Below are positions 24,110-32,514 of a stretch of DNA of 64,000 bases, in pieces (the first letter of the stretch is position 1; the number at the start of each line of letters is the position of its first letter). The stretch covers positions 372,001 through 436,000 of the forward strand of contig JADKIY010000001.1 in NCBI GenBank assembly GCA_016722575.1, in the 5' to 3' direction. The notes beneath the pieces are model-generated. The model was not told the origin of the DNA and did no database searches. It saw nothing but the letters and a program-made list of their open reading frames with translations. Made by a program: the position numbers and the translations under genes. This DNA comes from Elusimicrobiota bacterium. GTDB taxonomy: Bacteria > Elusimicrobiota > Elusimicrobia > FEN-1173.

Positions 24110-24811
24110 GTGCCCCTATTCCTCGTCGCTACCCCCATCGGCAATTTGAAGGACTTGAGCGACCGGGCCCGGGAGGTTTTGGCCGGGGCGGACGTCGTTT
24201 TGGCCGAGGACACCCGGCAGACCCGGAAACTCCTCCAGCACGCCGGGCTGGACCGGCCGATGCTTCGCTACGACGAGCACGTTCATCGGCGGTCGGCGCC
24301 GGAGATTTTGGAGCGGTTGGCCCGGGGGGAAAAGATCGCCCTGGCCACCGACGCGGGCACGCCGGGCCTCTCCGACCCGGGCGGCCGGTTGGTGGCCGAA
24401 GCCGTCGCCCGGAACCTGCCGGTGATCCCGATCCCCGGCCCCTCGGCCCTGCTGGCGGCCCTGGCCGCGTCGGGGCTTCCCTGGGACCGATTCACGTTTT
24501 TGGGATTTTTGCCCCGGCGCCCCGGTCGGTTGAAGCGGGAGCTGGAAGCGGGACGGGAACGGACGATCGTGTTTTACGAGTCGCCCCACCGGGTGGTCAA
24601 AACCCTGGACATCGCCCGGGAAGTGTTGGGCGACGCCCCCTGCGCCGTGGCGCGGGAGCTCACTAAAATCCACGAGGAAATTTTGCGGGGCCCCTTGTCG
24701 ACGGTGGCCGAGGCCCTTCGGGCCCGGAGCGAAGTGCGGGGCGAAATCACGGTGGTGGTGGCCCCGGCGGAAACGCCGGCGGACGATTCGAACGAGGAGG
24801 ATTCGGAATGA
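24110..24811 (+). CDS. rsmI: RsmI: 16S rRNA (cytidine1402-2'-O)-methyltransferase
   Basis: 233 residues from GTG 24110. Tetrapyrrole-methylase fold: LVATPIGNLKDLSDRA at the N-terminus, AEDTRQTRKLL, DAGTPGLSDPG (about 83-93), PIPGPSALLAALAASGLP, FLGFLPRR and ELTKIHEEI. These are the classic RsmI motifs. It uses SAM to methylate the ribose of C1402 in the 30S decoding centre. The C-terminus ends in an acidic tail (DDSNEEDSE). The stop is coupled to argC by an ATGA overlap. Confidence 0.95.
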   Translation: MPLFLVATPIGNLKDLSDRAREVLAGADVVLAEDTRQTRKLLQHAGLDRPMLRYDEHVHRRSAPEILERLARGEKIALATDAGTPGLSDPGGRLVAEAVARNLPVIPIPGPSALLAALAASGLPWDRFTFLGFLPRRPGRLKRELEAGRERTIVFYESPHRVVKTLDIAREVLGDAPCAVARELTKIHEEILRGPLSTVAEALRARSEVRGEITVVVAPAETPADDSNEEDSE

Positions 24812-25830
24812 TCTCGGCGGCGGTGGTGGGCGCGACGGGCTACACGGGCGGGGAACTCCTTCGAATTTTGCTCCAACACCCCGATGTCCGCGTCGTCCGG
24901 GTCACGTCCGAATCCAAACCCGGCCGCCCCCTGGCCGAGGTCCACCCCTTTCTCCGCGGCCGGTTGAATCTGACCCTCGAAAAATTCAACGCCCGATCCA
25001 TCGCCAAAAGCGTCGACGTGGCGTTTTTCGCCCTGCCCCACGGCGTGGGCTCCAAAAACATCGCCGACTTCGTGAAGGAAGGCAAACGGGTCGTTGATCT
25101 GTCCGCGGATTTCCGAATAAAAAAATTGTCGGTTTACGAATCCACCTACCAGGTGAAACACGCCTCGCCGGCGCTCCTGGCCAAAGCGGTCTACGGCCTG
25201 CCAGAATTGTTCCGGGGTCAAATTCCCGGGGCCCCGGTGATCGCCAACCCCGGGTGCTACGCCACGACGACCATTCTGGCCTTGGCGCCCCTCCTGAAAA
25301 ACAAACTGGTTCGCTCCGGATCCATTGTGGTCGACGCCAAGTCCGGCGTGTCGGGCGCGGGGAAGAAACTGGACCCCATGTATCTCTATTGCGAAGCCAC
25401 GGAAAATTTCCAGGCGTACGCCGTGGTCAAGCACCGCCACGTGCCGGAAATCGAGCAGGCCTTGGGCGACCACGCGGGGGCCGCGCCCACCCTCACCTTT
25501 GTGCCGCACCTGGTGCCCATGACCCGGGGAATCCACGTGACGGCCTACGCCGATTTAAAAAAGAAGACGACGCCCGCGCGCTTGCGCGCGGTGTACGAAG
25601 CGGCCTACGCGGGGGAGCGGTTCATCCGCGTTCTCCCCGAGGGACAATGGCCGCAGACCAAGGACGTGGCGGGGACCAATTACGTCGACATTGCGGTCGC
25701 CGTGGACGAACGCCACGGGCGCGCGGTGGTGCTCGCCGTGCTGGACAACCTGGTCAAGGGCGCGGCGGGTCAAGCCGTGCAGAACATGAACCTGCTCTTC
25801 GGTTTGGATGAGACCGCGGGGCTCCAATAA
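24808..25830 (+). CDS. argC: ArgC: N-acetyl-gamma-glutamyl-phosphate reductase
   Basis: 340 residues, ATG 24808 sharing ATGA with rsmI. NADP loop GATGYTGGELLR (8-19), the catalytic Cys in ANPGCYATT (about 151), SGVSGAGKK and the His in KHRHVPEIEQ. It reduces N-acetyl-glutamyl phosphate to the semialdehyde, the third step of arginine synthesis. argJ lies two genes down, but argB and argD are not in this window, so the pathway is split in the genome. Full length. Confidence 0.95.
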   Translation: MISAAVVGATGYTGGELLRILLQHPDVRVVRVTSESKPGRPLAEVHPFLRGRLNLTLEKFNARSIAKSVDVAFFALPHGVGSKNIADFVKEGKRVVDLSADFRIKKLSVYESTYQVKHASPALLAKAVYGLPELFRGQIPGAPVIANPGCYATTTILALAPLLKNKLVRSGSIVVDAKSGVSGAGKKLDPMYLYCEATENFQAYAVVKHRHVPEIEQALGDHAGAAPTLTFVPHLVPMTRGIHVTAYADLKKKTTPARLRAVYEAAYAGERFIRVLPEGQWPQTKDVAGTNYVDIAVAVDERHGRAVVLAVLDNLVKGAAGQAVQNMNLLFGLDETAGLQ

Positions 25831-25872
25831 CTAAAACGCGGACGGCGCTCGGCGCCCCCGTGGGAGGACACG

Positions 25873-26085
25873 ATGGGTTTCATTGGTTTTTTGAAGAAGT
25901 TGTTGGGCATGTCCAACGCGGGCGACAAGCGTCTGTTGTGCGCCGAGTGCGGCGGGGATTTCGTTTTCGAAGCCGGCGAGCAGGCTTTTTTCGCCGAGCG
26001 GGGATTGACCCCGCCCAGGCGGTGCCCCGACTGCCGTAAGAAAAACCGCGGCCGCCGCCGCTTCGGACGGGGCCGGGGCCGTTGA
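25873..26085 (+). CDS. Small zinc-ribbon protein between argC and argJ
   Basis: 70 residues with a GGGAGGAC ribosome site. LCAECGGDFVF and RRCPDCRKKNRGRR give two CxxC knuckles about 30 residues apart, matching the probable zinc-ribbon family PF13451, and the tail is almost all Arg/Gly, so nucleic-acid binding is likely. An amphipathic N-terminus (MGFIGFLKKLLGM) precedes it. Its stop overlaps the argJ TTG start, so it is coupled to argJ, but a link to arginine synthesis is not evident. Confidence 0.82.
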   Translation: MGFIGFLKKLLGMSNAGDKRLLCAECGGDFVFEAGEQAFFAERGLTPPRRCPDCRKKNRGRRRFGRGRGR

Positions 26086-27290
26086 GCGCCCTCCCCCTCG
26101 CCAACGCCGACCTTCCGCCGGGGTTCGCCCTCCACGGCCTCCGGGCCGGCATCTCCAAAAAAGCCGGTAAAAAAGACTTGGCGCTGTTCCTCTCGGAACG
26201 GCCGGCCCGGGCCGCGGGCGTTTTCACGACGAACCTCGTGAAAGCCGCCCCCGTCCGGTATTGCCAAAAGAAATTGGCGGCTTCCCGAACGGCCCGGGCC
26301 GTGGTCATCAACTCCGGCTGCGCCAACGCCTGCACCGGCCGCGCCGGCGCCGCGGACACCGCCTGGACCGCCGACCTCCTGGGCCGGGGATTGGGCGTCA
26401 AACCCTCGGATATTTTGGTCGCTTCCACGGGCGTCATCGGCCGTTCGTTGCCGCGCCCGGCCCTGGGCCGGGGTCTTCGGGAATTGATCGCCCGGGTCCG
26501 GAAAAACAACGGCGGCCAAGCGGCCGACGCCGTCCGGGCCATCATGACGACCGACACCCGCCCCAAGGCCGCCCGCGCCACCTTTAAAATCGGCGGTCAA
26601 ACCCGCGTGGTCTGGGGATGCGCCAAGGGCGCCGGGATGATCCACCCCAACATGGCCACCATGCTTTCGGTGGTGTTGACCGACGCGGGGGTTCCCGCCC
26701 CCGCTCTCCAGCGCGCCCTGACCGCCGCCGCCCGCGGCACCTTCAATTGCGTGAGCGTGGACGGGGACACCTCCACCAACGACAGTCTTTTCCTGTTGGA
26801 CAACGGGGCGCCGCGGCCCTATTCCCCGAAAGAGTTGTCCGCTTTCCAGTCGGCGCTGGAGGAAGTGTGCCTGTCCTTGTCCAGCCAGATCGCCGCCGAC
26901 GGGGAAGGGGCGACGCGGGTGGCCTGGATCTTCGTTCAAGGCGCCCGCACCGAAAAGGCGGCCCATCAATTGGCCGCCACCGTGGCCACGTCGGCCCTGT
27001 TTAAAACCGCGCTTCACGGCGCCGACCCCAACTGGGGCCGCGTGTTGGCCGCCCTGGGCCGGGCCGGCGTGCCCTTCGACCCGGACCGGGTGGACGTGCG
27101 CATCGGCGACACCCTGGTTTGCCGCGCCGGCGGCCGGGCGCCCCATTCGGAAAAAGCGGTCCACAAGGCTTTGAAAAAAGACCGGGTCACGGTGACCGTC
27201 GACCTTCACCAGGGAAAAGCCTGGAGCCACTACGTCACCTGCGACTATTCAAAAGACTACATTTCGATCAACGCCGATTACACCACCTGA
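26082..27290 (+). CDS. argJ: ArgJ: bifunctional ornithine acetyltransferase / N-acetylglutamate synthase
   Basis: 402 residues from TTG 26082 (TTGA overlap). The self-cleavage site is KGAGMIHPNMATMLSVV (about 182-198): cutting before the Thr of MATML releases the beta chain with its N-terminal nucleophile. Other family blocks: VVINSGCANACTG, STGVIG, CVSVDGDTSTNDS and GADPNWGRVLAALGR. ArgJ moves the acetyl group from acetylornithine to glutamate, recycling it; some versions also acetylate with acetyl-CoA. Intact. Confidence 0.95.
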   Translation: MSALPLANADLPPGFALHGLRAGISKKAGKKDLALFLSERPARAAGVFTTNLVKAAPVRYCQKKLAASRTARAVVINSGCANACTGRAGAADTAWTADLLGRGLGVKPSDILVASTGVIGRSLPRPALGRGLRELIARVRKNNGGQAADAVRAIMTTDTRPKAARATFKIGGQTRVVWGCAKGAGMIHPNMATMLSVVLTDAGVPAPALQRALTAAARGTFNCVSVDGDTSTNDSLFLLDNGAPRPYSPKELSAFQSALEEVCLSLSSQIAADGEGATRVAWIFVQGARTEKAAHQLAATVATSALFKTALHGADPNWGRVLAALGRAGVPFDPDRVDVRIGDTLVCRAGGRAPHSEKAVHKALKKDRVTVTVDLHQGKAWSHYVTCDYSKDYISINADYTT

Positions 27291-27317
27291 CGTCGGTTCT
27301 TTAAAACGGGAGAATGG

Positions 27318-27950
27318 GTGAAGACCCGGACCTTTCGCCTTCAAAAAGGGGCGCTGGCCCCCGCCCGGACCGCCGAAACCGTCGACATCCTTCGATCCGG
27401 CGGGTTGGCGGTGTTCCCGACGGACACGGTGTACGGGCTGGCCGCCAGCGTTTTCCGCCCGACGGCGATCAAAAGGATTTACGCCCTGAAGGGGCGTTCC
27501 TACAAAAAGCCCCTGCCTTTCCTGGTGGCCAGCCTCGAGCAGGCCCTGGCCCTGGTGGAGTCGCCGGACGCACGGCTTCGAAAGGTGTTGAAAAAATATT
27601 GGCCCGGGCCTTTGACCGTGGTGTTCAACAGCTCCCCCCTGGGCCGATGGACGACGGGGGGCAAAGACACCCTGGCCCTGCGCGTTCCCGACCATCCGGT
27701 GGCCCGGGCCCTGCTTCGGGCCATGAATTCGCCTCTGGCGGTCACGAGCGCCAACCGCTCCGGCCGCCCCGAGGCCACGACCGGCCGCCAGGCGGCGGCC
27801 GTCTTTGGGGGCCGGGTGGACGTGCTGGTGGACGGCGGCCCCTGCCCCGGCGGCGTTCCCTCGACGGTTCTGGACGTGTCCAGCGTGGCCTGGACCCTGC
27901 GACGGGAAGGCGCGGTGCCCAAAGCGGATTTGCTTCGATACATGGCATAA
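27318..27950 (+). CDS. tsaC: TsaC/Sua5-type L-threonylcarbamoyladenylate synthase
   Basis: 210 residues from GTG 27318. YrdC-domain motifs: [17 protein letters not shown] (about 28-44), the KxR-type [24 protein letters not shown] and [11 protein letters not shown]. The protein lacks the extra Sua5 C-terminal domain, so it is the short YrdC/TsaC type. It makes the threonylcarbamoyl-AMP used for t6A37 in tRNAs reading ANN codons. The TAA comes 10 bases before the glyA ATG. Confidence 0.93.
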   Translation: MKTRTFRLQKGALAPARTAETVDILRSGGLAVFPTDTVYGLAASVFRPTAIKRIYALKGRSYKKPLPFLVASLEQALALVESPDARLRKVLKKYWPGPLTVVFNSSPLGRWTTGGKDTLALRVPDHPVARALLRAMNSPLAVTSANRSGRPEATTGRQAAAVFGGRVDVLVDGGPCPGGVPSTVLDVSSVAWTLRREGAVPKADLLRYMA

Positions 27951-27960
27951 GGAGATGGCA

Positions 27961-29214
27961 ATGAGCGAGCTGAAGAAGTCGGACCCCAAAATTTACGAAA
28001 TCGTCCAGGCCGAAACCCGGCGCCAGGAAGAGGGATTGGAAATGATCGCCTCGGAAAACTACGTCTCCGAAGCGGTCCTGGAAGCCCAGGGATCGGTGTT
28101 GACCAACAAATACGCCGAGGGCTATCCCGGGAAGCGCTACTACGGCGGCTGCGAGGAAGTGGATAAAGTGGAAACCCTGGCCATCGAACGGGTCAAGGCG
28201 CTCTTCGGCGCGGAGCACGCCAACGTGCAGCCCCACTCCGGGTCCCAGGCCAACATGGCCGTCTACATGGCGGCCCTCCAACCCGGGGACACGATCATGG
28301 GCTTGGAACTGTCCCACGGCGGACACCTGACCCACGGCCACCCGCTCAACTTTTCCGGCAAGTATTTCAAGATCGTTTCCTACGGGGTCCACCCCGACAC
28401 CGAACGGGTGGATTACGACAAGCTGGAGTCCCTGGCCCGGGAACACAAACCCAAGATGATCGTCTCGGGCGCGTCCAATTATTCCCGGGTGTGGGACTGG
28501 GAGCGCCTGCGGGCCATCGCGGATTCCGTCGGGGCCCTCCACTTCGCCGACATCGCCCATTACGCCGGGTTGATCGCGGCCGGAGAGTATCCCTCGCCCG
28601 TGGCCCACGCCGATTTCGTCACCACGACCACTCACAAAACCCTTCGGGGCCCCCGGGGGGGCGTCGTGATGTGCAAGGAACGTTTCGCCAAGGACGTCGA
28701 CCGGGTCGTGTTCCCCGGGGTCCAAGGCGGCCCCTTGATGCACGTGATCGCCGCCAAAGCCGTGGCTTTCGGCGAAGCGCTTAAACCGGCGTTCAAAAAG
28801 TACCAGGCCCAGGTGCGCGTCAACGCCCAAGCGTTGGCCGCCGCCCTGGTCAAGCACGGTTTTCGAATCGTGGCGGGGGGGACCGACAGCCACGTCATGT
28901 CCGTCGATCTGCGCCCCAAATCCGTCACCGGGAAAGACGCCGAGGTCGTGCTGGGGAAAGCCGGCATCACCGTCAATAAAAACACGATCCCCTTCGACCC
29001 CGAAAAGCCTTTCATCACCTCCGGCGTCCGTCTCGGCACGCCGGCCCTGACCACCCGGGGCATGAAAGCCAAGGAGATGGAAAAGATCGCCGGCTGGATC
29101 AACGCCGCCATCGAGGGGCGTTCGGACGACAAGGCCTTGGCCAAAATCCGGCGGGAGGTGGAAACGCTCTGCAAAAAGTTTCCCCTCTATCGCCACCGTT
29201 TGAAACGGGGGTAA
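27961..29214 (+). CDS. glyA: GlyA: serine hydroxymethyltransferase
   Basis: 417 residues from ATG 27961, chosen because AAGGAG lies 6 bases upstream; an ATG two codons earlier is closer to it. Blocks: [50 protein letters not shown], the PLP lysine in [13 protein letters not shown] (about residue 226) and [15 protein letters not shown]. It interconverts serine and glycine with tetrahydrofolate, supplying one-carbon units. Full length and typical. Confidence 0.96.
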   Translation: MSELKKSDPKIYEIVQAETRRQEEGLEMIASENYVSEAVLEAQGSVLTNKYAEGYPGKRYYGGCEEVDKVETLAIERVKALFGAEHANVQPHSGSQANMAVYMAALQPGDTIMGLELSHGGHLTHGHPLNFSGKYFKIVSYGVHPDTERVDYDKLESLAREHKPKMIVSGASNYSRVWDWERLRAIADSVGALHFADIAHYAGLIAAGEYPSPVAHADFVTTTTHKTLRGPRGGVVMCKERFAKDVDRVVFPGVQGGPLMHVIAAKAVAFGEALKPAFKKYQAQVRVNAQALAAALVKHGFRIVAGGTDSHVMSVDLRPKSVTGKDAEVVLGKAGITVNKNTIPFDPEKPFITSGVRLGTPALTTRGMKAKEMEKIAGWINAAIEGRSDDKALAKIRREVETLCKKFPLYRHRLKRG

Positions 29215-29217
29215 TCC

Positions 29218-30267
29218 CTGCCCCTCCTTCTCGCCGTCGGTTTTTTCACGGCCTTCGCGGTCGCCGCGGGCCTGACGCCGGCCTTCGCCGCGCTCTCGCG
29301 CCGCTGGGGCGCGATGGACGTTCCCGACGAGCGAAAAGTCCACCGGCAACCCATCCCCCGCTGGGGCGGGGGCGCCATCGCCGCGGGGGTCTTCGCCGCC
29401 CTCGGCGCCTTGGCCCTGCTGGTTCCCCGGTTTCGCGCGCTATTGGCCTACCAACACCGCCTGGTCAAAGACGGGCAGGTCGTGGGCACCCTGGGCCTCG
29501 GATCGCAACTTTCGGGCATCCTTTTGGGCGCGTCCTTCTGCGTGATCCTCGGCATGTGGGACGACCGCCGTTCCCTCCCCCCCGTGGTCAAACTGCTCGC
29601 CCAAATCATCGCCGCCTACGTGGCCATGATGTACGGCGTTCGCATGGCCGGTCTGGCCCTGCCCGGCCTGGGTTTCGTCGAGTTCCCTTTGTTCCTTTCC
29701 CAAATCGTCACGTTGCTTTGGCTGTTGGGTTTTATGAACGCCATCAACCTGGCGGACGGGTTGGACGGATTGGCGGCGGGACTGGCGGCCATCGCCGCCG
29801 TGACGTTTATGTTTGTGGCGTTGCTTCAAGGGGAAACCCGGATCGTCCTTTACGCCAAGCAACTCAAATTGGCGGCGGTCCTGGCGGCGGCCGTGGGCGG
29901 GGCCTGCCTGGGCTTTTTGATTTTTAATTTTCACCCCGCGCGCATTTTCATGGGGGACGGCGGCGCTCTCTTTTTGGGCTTCATGCTCGGGTCCATCAGC
30001 GTGGTGGGCACCTTAAAAACCAGCGCCGTGCTCGCCTTCCTGATCCCGGTGATCGTGGTCGCCCTGCCGGTGACCGACGTGGCCTTCGCCGTGGTGCGCC
30101 GCTATCGTCGGGGAAACGGCGTCATGGCCGCGGATCGGGGGCACTTCCACCACCGACTGCTGGACCTCGGCTGGACCCAGCGGGAGGTCGTCCTGTTGGT
30201 TTACGTGCTCACGTTGATCTTGTCCATGGCGGCGCTCCTGTTGACGTTTTTTCGGGGGCGCGTGTGA
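29218..30267 (+). CDS. WecA/TagO-type polyprenyl-phosphate sugar-1-phosphate transferase
   Basis: About 349 residues if it starts at CTG 29218, three bases after the glyA stop. The first ATG (29314) would remove the first conserved membrane helix (ending LTPAFAALSRRWGAMDVPDERKVH) that WecA and MraY proteins need, so I infer a CTG start; GGGGG upstream could serve as ribosome site. Motifs: MDVPDERKVHRQPIPRWGG, the active Asp-Asp in NLADGLDGLAAG, FNFHPARIFMGDGGALFLG and DRGHFHHRLLDLGW. It attaches GlcNAc-1-P or a similar sugar to undecaprenyl phosphate to start a surface glycan. The coupled WecB-like gene agrees with that. Confidence 0.85.
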   Translation: MPLLLAVGFFTAFAVAAGLTPAFAALSRRWGAMDVPDERKVHRQPIPRWGGGAIAAGVFAALGALALLVPRFRALLAYQHRLVKDGQVVGTLGLGSQLSGILLGASFCVILGMWDDRRSLPPVVKLLAQIIAAYVAMMYGVRMAGLALPGLGFVEFPLFLSQIVTLLWLLGFMNAINLADGLDGLAAGLAAIAAVTFMFVALLQGETRIVLYAKQLKLAAVLAAAVGGACLGFLIFNFHPARIFMGDGGALFLGFMLGSISVVGTLKTSAVLAFLIPVIVVALPVTDVAFAVVRRYRRGNGVMAADRGHFHHRLLDLGWTQREVVLLVYVLTLILSMAALLLTFFRGRV

Positions 30268-31406
30268 AACGTCCGACGCCCAAGAAAATTATTTTTGTGT
30301 TCGGCACCCGGCCCGAGGCCATCAAAATGGCCCCGGTGATTTTGGCCCTTCGGAAGCGTCGGGCGGAATTCACCGTGCGCGTCGCCGTGACCGCCCAACA
30401 CCGGGAGCTGCTGGATCCCGTGTTAAAGCTCTTTGGAATTCGCCCCGACCACGATTTGGGAATCATGCGCCCGCGGCAATCGCTGACGGACGTTTCCGTG
30501 CGCGCCCTGTCCCGCCTGGAGCCCGTAATTCGCTCCGAAAAACCGGATCTGGTGTTGGTCCACGGCGACACGACGACCACCCTGATGGGCGCCTTGGCGG
30601 CGTTCTATCAGCGGGTCCCCGTGGGCCACGTGGAAGCGGGCCTACGCTCCGGCGACGACGCCAACCCCTTCCCGGAGGAAGCGAATAGACGGTTGACCGA
30701 CGGCCTGAGCGTCCTCCATTTCGCCCCCACCGTTGATGCCCGGCGGAATTTGTTGCGGGAGGGGCGCCCGGCCTCCGGCGTGGTCGTCACGGGGAACACG
30801 GCGGTCGACGCCCTGGATTTGGGATTGGCCCGTCTGGGATCTCAAACGCCGGCCCTGCCGCCCGGGGTGGCCCGGATCGCCCGGGGTCCTTTTGTTTTGG
30901 CGACCGTGCACCGGCGGGAGAATTTCGGACGGCCCCTGGAGGAAATATGCGAAGCCCTGGGGCGCGTGGCCCGGGCCCGGCCGGACCGGGGGTTCGTGCT
31001 CCCCGTCCATCCCAACCCCAACGTGGGCGCCGTGGTGCGAAAAATCCTTGGGTCCCGGCCCAACGTGGCGTTGACGGCGCCCTTGGAATACGGCCCGATG
31101 ATTTACCTGCTAAAAAAATCCCTTTTCGTCGTGACGGATTCCGGGGGGATTCAAGAGGAAGCGCCGAGCCTGGGCAAGCCCGTGTTGGTGGTGCGCCGGG
31201 CAACGGAGCGGCCCGAGGCCGTCCGCGCCGGGGTCGCCCGGGTGATCGGCACCGACGGCGCGTCGGTGCAGAGATGGGTGGAACGGCTATTGGACGACGG
31301 GCCGCTCTATCGACGCATGGCCCGACGGGTACACCCTTTCGGGGACGGCCGGGCCGCGGAGCGCATCCGTCGCGGGCTCGTCCGGTTTTTCCGGTCGCAG
31401 CGCTAG
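30264..31406 (+). CDS. wecB: WecB-type UDP-N-acetylglucosamine 2-epimerase (non-hydrolysing)
   Basis: 380 residues from GTG 30264, overlapping the transferase stop. GT-B fold with the hallmark FGTRPEAIKMAPVI at 13-26, VHGDTTTTLMG, HVEAGLRS, PFPEEANRRLTD, TVHRRENFG, HPNPNVG and VTDSGGIQEEAPSLGKPVLVVR. It makes UDP-ManNAc from UDP-GlcNAc, a precursor of capsules or other surface glycans. Together with the WecA-like gene it provides two early steps; the glycosyltransferases are elsewhere. Its stop overlaps the convergent DUF4340 gene by 4 bases. Confidence 0.93.
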   Translation: MKRPTPKKIIFVFGTRPEAIKMAPVILALRKRRAEFTVRVAVTAQHRELLDPVLKLFGIRPDHDLGIMRPRQSLTDVSVRALSRLEPVIRSEKPDLVLVHGDTTTTLMGALAAFYQRVPVGHVEAGLRSGDDANPFPEEANRRLTDGLSVLHFAPTVDARRNLLREGRPASGVVVTGNTAVDALDLGLARLGSQTPALPPGVARIARGPFVLATVHRRENFGRPLEEICEALGRVARARPDRGFVLPVHPNPNVGAVVRKILGSRPNVALTAPLEYGPMIYLLKKSLFVVTDSGGIQEEAPSLGKPVLVVRRATERPEAVRAGVARVIGTDGASVQRWVERLLDDGPLYRRMARRVHPFGDGRAAERIRRGLVRFFRSQR

Positions 31407-32323
31407 TCGGCGGGCTTCCAGGTTCCCCGGTGTTTTTGGAGCGCCGCGGGGGTGGGGAAAAGGACGTTGGCGTTTGGACCGGTCAGAAGGAGATGCCCCG
31501 GCAAATCCGAGTGGCGGAGGGTAAAATTCCCGTTGCTCTCCGGTGAAGTGTCCATCTCGACCGACCAATGTCGGCCTCGGGCCGAGCGGAGGTGGAGGGC
31601 GGGCCCGTGCCCCGACGCGGGCGGCGTTGGACTTTCCCATTGCAAGAATCGAACTTCGGCCAGGGCCCGCGTCCAGGTTTCCACCGCGGCGGAGTCGGCC
31701 CGGCGACCATCGAGGGTCCATCCCGCCGAATCCTTTCGGAGGTGAAAAGCCCCGCGGGGCCCCTTTCCCGCCGCCTCGATGACGGGGTCGTCCGCTCCGA
31801 AGGGGAACAACCGCGCATCCATCCAATGGCCCCAGGTATACCCCAAGCTCGCCCGCGATAAACCGTCCACCGCGTACACTCCCGACCGCGCGCTGCAACG
31901 CGCGAAGAGCCGGTTCTTCACGTCCGAGTTTTTCCCAAAAGACCACTCAAGCGTCTCTTGATCGTTGTTTCCAAAGACCCGGACGGTCACGCGACGATCG
32001 CTCAATTCGTAGAGCGCGTCGGTGTCGGTTTTGTCGGTAATTTTGTTCCAAAGGGAGAACCGGCGGAAGGTGTCCAAAAGCTTTTCAACGCGTTCCTCGT
32101 CGGCGCGCCACCGGTGGGGACGAACAATCCACCAGCCCCCTTTTTCACGTTCCAGCCAAACTTCGTCGTCCATGTAAATCACCGTGATTCGATGGGGATC
32201 GGCCGGGACGGGGGGAGTGGGGGCGATGGAGCGAACCGGTCCGCGTTCCGGGGCGAAGTAAACGAGGACCAAAACCACCGTGGCGGCCAACAATCCCGTC
32301 ATCCATCGGGCCTGGGCGGTCAT
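31403..32323 (-). CDS. DUF4340 protein of a Gld-type ABC system
   Basis: 306 residues. One N-terminal membrane helix (about 7-25), then repeated DUF4340 units such as GWWIVRPHRWRADEERVEKLLDTFRRF and GWTLDGRRADSAAVETWTRAL. DUF4340 proteins typically close operons encoding a Gld/ABC-2 ATPase, a permease and a GldG-like protein, as here. They are extracytoplasmic, and in gliding Bacteroidota related ABC systems (GldAFG) support motility or secretion. The start ATG overlaps the stop of a 64-residue ORF (ATGA). Function in this organism unknown. Confidence 0.82.
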   Translation of the reverse strand: MTAQARWMTGLLAATVVLVLVYFAPERGPVRSIAPTPPVPADPHRITVIYMDDEVWLEREKGGWWIVRPHRWRADEERVEKLLDTFRRFSLWNKITDKTDTDALYELSDRRVTVRVFGNNDQETLEWSFGKNSDVKNRLFARCSARSGVYAVDGLSRASLGYTWGHWMDARLFPFGADDPVIEAAGKGPRGAFHLRKDSAGWTLDGRRADSAAVETWTRALAEVRFLQWESPTPPASGHGPALHLRSARGRHWSVEMDTSPESNGNFTLRHSDLPGHLLLTGPNANVLFPTPAALQKHRGTWKPAD

Positions 32324-32514
32324 TGTCCCAGCGGTTCAACCCGCGGCGACCGGGCGCGCCGCCCCGGTGCGCGACAGCGCGGGTCCCCGAGGAAATGGAT
32401 TTCGTGCGACGCCCAGGTCGCGAAGTCCCCCTTGGCCGTCCGGCCCCCGGCGAGAGTCCCATCGGCTTCCAATCGCACGACCTCTATAAAAAGGCGCCCT
32501 CTCGGTTTAAACAC
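32320..32514 (-). CDS. 64-residue hypothetical protein inside the Gld-type operon
   Basis: The frame has 64 residues, starts 8 bases inside the end of the GldG-like gene and ends in a 4-base ATGA overlap with the DUF4340 start. Without it there would be a 180-base gap in an operon where all other genes touch, so it is probably translated. The sequence begins MFKPRGRLFIEVVRLEADGT and includes ATWASHEIHFLGDP, then an Arg/Pro tail. It has no signal peptide or membrane segment. No family recognised. Confidence 0.55.
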   Translation of the reverse strand: MFKPRGRLFIEVVRLEADGTLAGGRTAKGDFATWASHEIHFLGDPRCRAPGRRARSPRVEPLGQ

